Shown here one piece after another: positions 17,646 to 22,014 of a DNA stretch of 22,014 nucleotides. The translations under genes were made by a program, and so were the position numbers. The DNA is from AA29 sp041481445 (GTDB taxonomy: Bacteria > Acidobacteriota > Vicinamibacteria > Fen-336). Each line of letters opens with the position of its first letter. The first letter of the stretch is position 1. Under the pieces are notes generated by a model, which had not been told where the DNA came from, did no database searches, and was given only the letters and a program-made list of their open reading frames with translations. The stretch is from assembly GCA_041481445.1 (NCBI GenBank), contig JBGPBV010000121.1:1-22014 (forward strand), given 5' to 3'.

Positions 17646-19924
17646 GCCAGTCCCCGATGCTTGCGATAGCCCCACTCCGCGGAGACCAGGGCCACGATCG
17701 CGAGATAGAGGACGGGCATGTCCCACAGGGGCCTCGTCTCCTGCACGGTGGCGCCCCCGCCGCCGTAGCGGATGTCCTCCGGCAGGGAGCGGACGGTCTC
17801 TTCCGTGTAGAACCGGCCGCCCGTCTCCTGGGCGATCCGCTCGAGGAGAGGACGTCGCATCTCGGCCCCGAAGTACTCCGTGTCGAGGTCGGCCGACTGC
17901 ACCTGGGTGGTGTCACTGCCGAGGACCTTCCCCGCGCGGCCGGCCTGAATGCGCACCTCGTACGATCCCGTCTCGCGCGGCGTGAAGCGGGCGGAGTACT
18001 CGCCGTCCTTGCCCACCGACCACTCGAGGGGCAGTTCGCGCGACGCGCCCGAGGGCTCCTTCACGTGGGCCACGACCTCGGCGTCGTTGACCTTCAGGTA
18101 GGAGCCGTCGGTCACCGTGGCCAGGAGGCTCACCGCCGAGCCGGGGGTGGTCCGGGGGGCGGACACGGACGCGGTGACCGGGCCCGGCACCCCGCTGACC
18201 AGCCAGCGCAGGAGCTGGCGCCAGAGGTTCTCGTGCGTCATGTCTTCGAGCGGGATGTCCGCGTGCATCTGCCAGAGCCAGGAATCGTCCACGGTGAAGG
18301 CCAGCGACTTGCCCGCGCCGTAGCGCTGGTAGGCGAGCACGACCTGGGGCCCGGCCAGGCCGTCGCCGCGTCCCAGCAGCAGGCTCACCGCCCCCGGCCG
18401 CGTCCGGCGGATGGGGTTGAGGGTGGACAGGGGCGGCAGCTTCTTCCAGCGCTGCGCGCTCTCGTCCTCCGTCGGCGCCAGCTGCGTCACGCCGTGGGTC
18501 ATGCCCAGCGGGGTCGGCTCGACCTTGATCTCGGCGAAGAACGGCTCCTTGGCCTCGCGCCCCTCCTCGAGGACGACCGGCAGCACCTCGGCCAGGGGAG
18601 TGGGGGCGTAGCCGCCCTGGGCAAAGGAGTGCCGTCCGCCCAGCGTGAGCAGGCCTCCGCCGCGCTGGCCCACGAACTCCGCGATCATGCGGAGCTGGTC
18701 GGCGGTGAAGAAGCCGGCCTCCACGCTGCCCAGGATGAGGCCGCGGTACTTGAACAGCTCCTCGCGCGTCCTGGGGAACCCCGCCGCCAGCTCCTCGGCG
18801 TCGTCCACGTCCAGGCGGAGGAACTTGTTCTGCGACGTACGCTGGAGGCAGACCACCTGCAGGTTCTTGTCCTCGGCGACCGCGCGGCGGATGAACTTCA
18901 GCTCGAAGCGCGGCTCGCCCTCGAGGTAGAGGATCTTCTCGCGCCGGTCGGCGACCTCCACCGGCACGTCCTGCCGGTTGTTCTCCTCTATCGGCTCTCC
19001 GGGCTGGCGCGCGATGCGGAAGCGGAAGGTGCGGGGGCCGGCCTCGGAGGCGGTGAGGTGGACGCGCGTGGCGCCCGCCTCGCCCTCCGCGGGGAGCGTG
19101 ACCTCCTGGCTCTGCACGATGCGGCCGGCGTCCTCGACGTCGAGACGGACCTTCTGGCCGCCCAGGCCGCGCTGGGAGAGGCGCACCTCGGCCGTGACCG
19201 AGGTGCCCTTGAGCACCGCGGCCGGCATCTCCACGCGCGTCAGCTCGACGTCGCGCGCGAAGCGCTCGCGTCCGACCCCGACCGTGAACACGGGCACGGA
19301 GCGGGCGCGCAGGCGGGGCAGCAGCAGGCCCAGCTCCGACTCGCCGTTGTCGGCGCCGTCCGTCACCAGGACCAGGCCGGCCAGGGGCACCGCCTGGAGC
19401 TCCTGGTCCGCGCCCTCGAGGGCGTGCGCGAGCGAGGTCCGGTTGCCGCCGAAGGTCAGGGAGGAGAGGTCGGCCACGCGCTCGGAGCTCTCCGAGAACC
19501 GGAAGAAACGGAGCTTGTAGCGGTCGGCCAGGGCGCGGGTGAGGGCGGCCCCGGGGCCGAAGGTCCGCTGCGCGAAGGCCCCGCGGGCCTCGCCGTCGTC
19601 CGCGATCCGCATGCTCTCGGAATCGTCCACCACCACGCCGAGGAAGCTCTGCTGCGGGACGACCGTGGAGAGGACGAGGGCGGGCCGGCTCAGGCAGAAC
19701 AGGACCACGGCCAGCGCGGCCGTGCGCAGGGCGACCAGCACCGCGCGCTCGCCGCGGCGGGTGGCCCCGCGGGCGCGCGTGTAGCTCCCGGCCACCGCCA
19801 CCGCGCCCACGGCCAGGGCGATCCCGGCCGGCCACGGCGGCGCCATCACGAAGCGGCCCTTCTCGAAGAGGAAGGGGCGGTACTTGAACAGGAGCTCGAA
19901 GACCTCTTCCACGGGCGGGAGCAT
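17642..19924 (-). CDS. Membrane protein with VWA and glutamine-amidotransferase-like domains
   Basis: The 760-residue protein starts at ATG 19924, nine bases after the DUF4159-A stop, with GAGGG overlapping that stop at a six-base spacing. Membrane helices lie at about 31-48 and 62-80. A VWA domain follows directly with metal site VDDSESM (D100, S102, S104) and LVTDGADNGES. A beta-sandwich region (DVELTRVEMPAAVLKGTSV) leads into an alpha/beta domain at about 335-580 (KILYLEGEPRFELKFIRRA, then VGQRGGGLLTLGGRHSF) that fits the putative glutamine-amidotransferase-like family found in such membrane proteins. The elbow where a Cys nucleophile would sit reads LGGRHS, so amidotransferase activity is unlikely. 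A carbohydrate-binding-like or Ig-like domain and a final helix at about 733-751 complete it. The build mirrors the BatA-like protein at 8998-11055, and it may be that protein's counterpart in module 1. Confidence 0.9.
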   Translation of the reverse strand: MLPPVEEVFELLFKYRPFLFEKGRFVMAPPWPAGIALAVGAVAVAGSYTRARGATRRGERAVLVALRTAALAVVLFCLSRPALVLSTVVPQQSFLGVVVDDSESMRIADDGEARGAFAQRTFGPGAALTRALADRYKLRFFRFSESSERVADLSSLTFGGNRTSLAHALEGADQELQAVPLAGLVLVTDGADNGESELGLLLPRLRARSVPVFTVGVGRERFARDVELTRVEMPAAVLKGTSVTAEVRLSQRGLGGQKVRLDVEDAGRIVQSQEVTLPAEGEAGATRVHLTASEAGPRTFRFRIARQPGEPIEENNRQDVPVEVADRREKILYLEGEPRFELKFIRRAVAEDKNLQVVCLQRTSQNKFLRLDVDDAEELAAGFPRTREELFKYRGLILGSVEAGFFTADQLRMIAEFVGQRGGGLLTLGGRHSFAQGGYAPTPLAEVLPVVLEEGREAKEPFFAEIKVEPTPLGMTHGVTQLAPTEDESAQRWKKLPPLSTLNPIRRTRPGAVSLLLGRGDGLAGPQVVLAYQRYGAGKSLAFTVDDSWLWQMHADIPLEDMTHENLWRQLLRWLVSGVPGPVTASVSAPRTTPGSAVSLLATVTDGSYLKVNDAEVVAHVKEPSGASRELPLEWSVGKDGEYSARFTPRETGSYEVRIQAGRAGKVLGSDTTQVQSADLDTEYFGAEMRRPLLERIAQETGGRFYTEETVRSLPEDIRYGGGGATVQETRPLWDMPVLYLAIVALVSAEWGYRKHRGLA

Positions 19925-19933
19925 GGGAGGCCC

Positions 19934-20776
19934 TCAGTGGCTCATCGAGTAGATGATGGCGTTCACCGCCATCTGGTACGCGAAGGTCGAGTACTTGAGC
20001 GGGTACTCCGGCACCTCCGCCCATTCCCAGGCGTCGCCGAGGTCGGTGTTGTGGTTGATGGCCACCATGAGCCGGCCCTTGTCGTCGTTGATGCCGCGGT
20101 AGAACGGCGTGTAGCCGTCCTGCTCCCAGGTGCGGCCCCACTGGGCGTTGCCGACGTTGGGGACCTGGGGGAACTCCGTGATGTCGTAGAACGCGCGGTA
20201 CAGGGGATGGTCCCTGGGCAGGTCCACGATCCTGCAGCCGGGCAGCACGCGGTGGATCTCGCTCTCGAAGTTGTCCCACTCCCAGGTGCCCCAGAAGTCG
20301 TCCACCATCAGGAAGCCGCCCGCCTCGAGGTAACGGCGGAGCCCCCGCACTTCGGCCTCCGTCATCGCCATGTGGCCGACCTCGACCGCGTAGACGAACG
20401 GGTAGCGGCCGAGGTCGGGGTCGTCGAGGCGTACGGGGTTCACCTCCGCGCAGGCGTCGAGGTGCGTGAGGAGCCGCTGGACGCCCACCATGAGCTGGCG
20501 GTCGGCCTTGGGGTAGTCGATGGCCCAGTTACGCCGGCGCAGGCCCGTGTAGACGGCCCGGGTGAAGTGGAACTCGCGGTGATCGGAATGGAGATGGCCG
20601 TCGGCGTCGAGCCGGCCGCCGCGGTCAGGGGCGCTGCCGATGCGGGGCGCGTCCTCCGGAGCCTGCACGAGCGTGCCGGCCAGGACGAGGGAGGTGGCCA
20701 GGCGCGACCCGCGCAGCCCCAGGCGCGCGCCCGGCGCGACGGCCCTGCGGAGCGCGCTCGTCACACATCCTGGCAT
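19934..20776 (-). CDS. DUF4159 domain protein A, exported or membrane-anchored
   Basis: I place the start at ATG 20776 (280 residues), with a GAGGGC about eleven bases upstream. GTG 20764 and GTG 20830 in the same frame are alternatives. An Arg-rich N-terminus with a short hydrophobic stretch (RLATSLVLAGTLVQA) suggests export. The DUF4159 domain shows DYPKAD, LDDPDLGRYPFVY, GGFLMVDDFWGTWEWDNF, a HPLYRAFYDI segment and RLMVAINHNTDLGDAWEW, ending YSMSH. It shares motif order with DUF4159-B but has its own insertion around NAQWGRTWEQDG. It is the first gene of the leftward cluster, next to the divergent promoter region. The function of the family is unknown; the fold is amidotransferase-like without evident catalytic residues. 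Confidence 0.9.
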   Translation of the reverse strand: MPGCVTSALRRAVAPGARLGLRGSRLATSLVLAGTLVQAPEDAPRIGSAPDRGGRLDADGHLHSDHREFHFTRAVYTGLRRRNWAIDYPKADRQLMVGVQRLLTHLDACAEVNPVRLDDPDLGRYPFVYAVEVGHMAMTEAEVRGLRRYLEAGGFLMVDDFWGTWEWDNFESEIHRVLPGCRIVDLPRDHPLYRAFYDITEFPQVPNVGNAQWGRTWEQDGYTPFYRGINDDKGRLMVAINHNTDLGDAWEWAEVPEYPLKYSTFAYQMAVNAIIYSMSH

Positions 20777-20878
20777 GGGCACGGCCGCCCTCGGCCGGCG
20801 GGAGTTCCCCCCGGAGCTCTCCCGTGACACGGTAGTCTAGCGTAATTGCAGCGAGCGGCCGTCGCCACTTTAGTTCCG

Positions 20879-20892
20879 ATAAGAAGTCTTAT
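20879..20892. promoter_or_regulatory. Palindrome, candidate operator
   Basis: ATAAGA-AG-TCTTAT: perfect six-base arms around two bases, in the AT-rich divergent region. Such a dyad suits a dimeric regulator. On the minus strand it lies between or over the candidate promoter elements of the large cluster. Confidence 0.45.
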
Positions 20893-20899
20893 TGAAGTT

Positions 20900-20926
20900 A
20901 CCAATTTAGTTGACATAAAGATTGGT
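20900..20926. promoter_or_regulatory. Inverted repeat flanking the -35 box
   Basis: ACCAAT (20900-20905) and ATTGGT (20921-20926) are perfect six-base arms 15 bases apart, enclosing the TTGACA at 20910-20915. A protein bound here would block the rightward promoter. Confidence 0.4.
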
Positions 20927-20939
20927 CCTTCGCTAAGCT
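20910..20939 (+). promoter_or_regulatory. Sigma-70-like promoter, probably leaderless start
   Basis: A consensus -35 TTGACA (20910-20915), 18 bases, then TAAGCT (20934-20939), which keeps the key first, second and last bases of a -10 box. Transcription would begin near 20946-20948, essentially at the ATG at 20948. No Shine-Dalgarno is visible upstream of that ATG, which fits a leaderless mRNA. Confidence 0.55.
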
Positions 20940-20947
20940 CCTGAGCC

Positions 20948-21367
20948 ATGGCTCCCAGAGGTCGTCCGCCCCTCACCGAGGAGGCCGTGCGCCAGAAGAT
21001 CGCGGCCTACTGCGCGCGCTATCGCGTGGGGTCGCTGACGAAGGCGGGCCTGCCGCCCTTTCCGGCCGGCAAGCGCGAGACCCGCCAGCATCGCGAATGG
21101 ATCGTCCTCTACAAGGCCCTCCAGAGGCTGCAGCGCCGCCAGCAGGACAGCGATCCCATTCCGCGCGCGGCGGCCCTGAAGGCCCAGAAGGGCCGTTGCC
21201 CGATCTGTCTCGAGCTCCTCGACGCCGATGCGGCCACCGTGATCGAGCGCGGACCGCCCCGGATGGTCGTCCTCCATCCTGTCTGCGGCGAGCTCGTGCG
21301 CCTGGTCCGCCGGCTCGGGCCCGGCGTGCTCGACCGGCTGCGTGACCAGGCCGGGCCCCCCGACTGA
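20948..21367 (+). CDS. Small protein with Cys2-His-Cys site, degenerate HNH/Endo VII-like
   Basis: A 139-residue protein and the only plus-strand gene I accept. The N-terminal half is basic and helical (GRPPLTEEAVRQKIAAYCAR, then GLPPFPAGKRETRQHREWIV and a KALQRLQRR helix). The C-terminal half has CPIC at 84-87 and HPVC at 110-113, a plausible zinc site. The layout KGRCPICLELL, beta hairpin, then xHPVC is like the treble-clef of HNH/recombination-endonuclease-VII proteins, but the catalytic His/Asp cluster expected in the hairpin (DHxH type) reads VIERGPP, so nuclease activity is doubtful. It may bind DNA or RNA. No Shine-Dalgarno is present and the promoter is placed for a leaderless transcript. 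It is divergent from the large cluster and could regulate it, but nothing shows this directly. Confidence 0.8.
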   Translation: MAPRGRPPLTEEAVRQKIAAYCARYRVGSLTKAGLPPFPAGKRETRQHREWIVLYKALQRLQRRQQDSDPIPRAAALKAQKGRCPICLELLDADAATVIERGPPRMVVLHPVCGELVRLVRRLGPGVLDRLRDQAGPPD

Positions 21368-21372
21368 CCACC

Positions 21373-22014
21373 TCAGGCCTTCCGGAGCGCGGACCGCGCC
21401 GCGTGGTATCCGCACATCCCGTGCACGCCGCCGCCCGGCGGCGTGGACGACGAGCACAGGAACAATCCCGGTACCGGCGTCGAATACGGGTCGAGCCGCC
21501 AGGCCGGACGGCCCAGGAGCTGATCCAGTCCCTGCGCGCCGCCGTTGATGTCGCCGCCGACGTAGTTCGCGTCGTAGGCCTCCATGGCCGCCGGTCCGCG
21601 GGCGGCGACTTTCAAGATCCGCTTGCCGAAGCCGGGCGCGAACCGCTCGACCTGGCCGAGGATCGGCTCGGTCATGTCCACCGTCGAGCCGTTCGGCACG
21701 TGGCAGTAGGCCCACAGGGTGTGGTGGCCGGCGGGTGCGCGTGAGGGATCGAACAGGCTCTGCTGGGCGACGAGGACGAACGGCCGCGCCGCTTCGTACC
21801 CGTCCCAGGCCGCCTGCTCGCTCAGGACGATCTCCGGGAGCGTGCCCCCAAGGTGGACGGTGGCCGCGCGGGAGCAGGCCGCGGCCGTCCAGGGCACGGG
21901 CCCGTCCAGCGCGATGTCGAGCTTGAACACGCCCGGCCCGTACCGGTAGCGCTCCAGGCGCCGCCGGTACCCTCCGCGCAGCCGATCGCCCGCCAGCGCC
22001 ACGAGCTGTCGCGG
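21373..22014 (-). CDS. Phytoene-desaturase-like FAD-dependent oxidoreductase, C-terminal part (start beyond window)
   Basis: The frame enters from the right edge (GTG 22002 is internal; the codons before it are also open) and ends at TGA 21373, giving the last 213 residues. The end motif TPPGGGVHGMCGYHAARSAL is the FAD-binding C-terminal signature of the CrtI-like/PYROXD2-like flavoprotein amine oxidase family. Upstream parts such as HHTLWAYCHVPNGS and ANYVGGDINGGAQGLDQLL also fit bacterial members of this group, which oxidise or isomerise lipophilic substrates; the actual substrate is unknown. It converges with the small zinc-site gene, the stops being separated by only five bases with no terminator between. 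Nothing connects it functionally to the VWA/DUF cluster. Confidence 0.92.
   Translation of the reverse strand, partial: PRQLVALAGDRLRGGYRRRLERYRYGPGVFKLDIALDGPVPWTAAACSRAATVHLGGTLPEIVLSEQAAWDGYEAARPFVLVAQQSLFDPSRAPAGHHTLWAYCHVPNGSTVDMTEPILGQVERFAPGFGKRILKVAARGPAAMEAYDANYVGGDINGGAQGLDQLLGRPAWRLDPYSTPVPGLFLCSSSTPPGGGVHGMCGYHAARSALRKA

Larger units (their letters stand above)
20777..20947. promoter_or_regulatory. Divergent intergenic region with AT-rich core
   Basis: Between the leftward cluster and the rightward small gene. The stretch of about 20862-20930 is much more AT-rich than anything else in the window. It contains a 14-bp palindrome, a second inverted repeat around a TTGACA box, and probably both divergent promoters. 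On the minus strand the best match is TTGGTA (plus 20901-20906) with a TATCGG 17 bases on, which is weak. Confidence 0.6.

Noticed and set aside
14023..20827. Two further long plus-strand open frames (14023-16977 and 17657-20827)
   Set aside because: Both run opposite confidently identified genes and span gene boundaries; the translated sequence shows only skewed composition.
21368..21372. Bidirectional terminator between the convergent genes
   Set aside because: Only five bases separate the two stops and I see no hairpin with a T-run across the junction.

Overview
The window is very GC-rich and lies almost entirely in one transcriptional direction. I read twelve consecutive minus-strand genes (about 20.8 kb down to the left edge, which cuts the last one), one small plus-strand gene (20948-21367) and the 3' part of a minus-strand oxidoreductase gene (21373 to the right edge). 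The two VWFA-related proteins at the left edge are of a type especially abundant in Acidobacteriota. With the GC content, the overlapping-gene style and the DUF4159/DUF4175 partners, this suggests a soil or subsurface acidobacterial genome, probably metagenome-derived. That assignment is inferred from gene families, not from a marker gene.

Layout in the direction of transcription (right to left). A divergent, AT-rich promoter region (20777-20947) leads into module 1: DUF4159-A, a membrane VWA plus glutamine-amidotransferase-like protein, a caspase/C13-like protein whose expected nucleophile position reads Ser, a TPR protein with an embedded HExxH metallopeptidase domain, and DUF4159-B. A 200-bp gap with strong G-run/C-run inverted repeats (13035-13234) separates module 2: MoxR AAA+ ATPase, soluble DUF58 protein, BatA-like VWA membrane protein, and a DUF4175 membrane/coiled-coil protein. 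After a 69-bp gap comes module 3: a 929-residue exported protein of unknown function and two exported VWFA-related proteins, one with an intact and one with a degenerate metal-binding motif. Most junctions within modules are 1-4 bp overlaps (GTGA, ATGA, TGATG), which suggests translational coupling.

The genes look like one envelope-associated machine. A cytoplasmic MoxR ATPase would act with a DUF58 partner on membrane VWA proteins (BatA-like and VWA/GATase-like). The long DUF4175 coiled coil, the TPR/metallopeptidase, the caspase-like protein, the two DUF4159 proteins and the VWFA proteins would form an extracytoplasmic scaffold or protein-processing assembly. MoxR-DUF58-VWA cores are known (Bat/aerotolerance-type clusters). 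The combination with a putative caspase-like pseudoenzyme, a TPR gluzincin and paired VWFA proteins is the unusual part, and its role is not known from sequence alone.

The right edge is unrelated: a small protein with a Cys2-His-Cys cluster resembling a degenerate HNH/Endo VII zinc site, possibly expressed from a leaderless promoter, converging on the C-terminus of a phytoene-desaturase-like FAD oxidoreductase. I saw no tRNA, rRNA, CRISPR array, insertion sequence or integrase.
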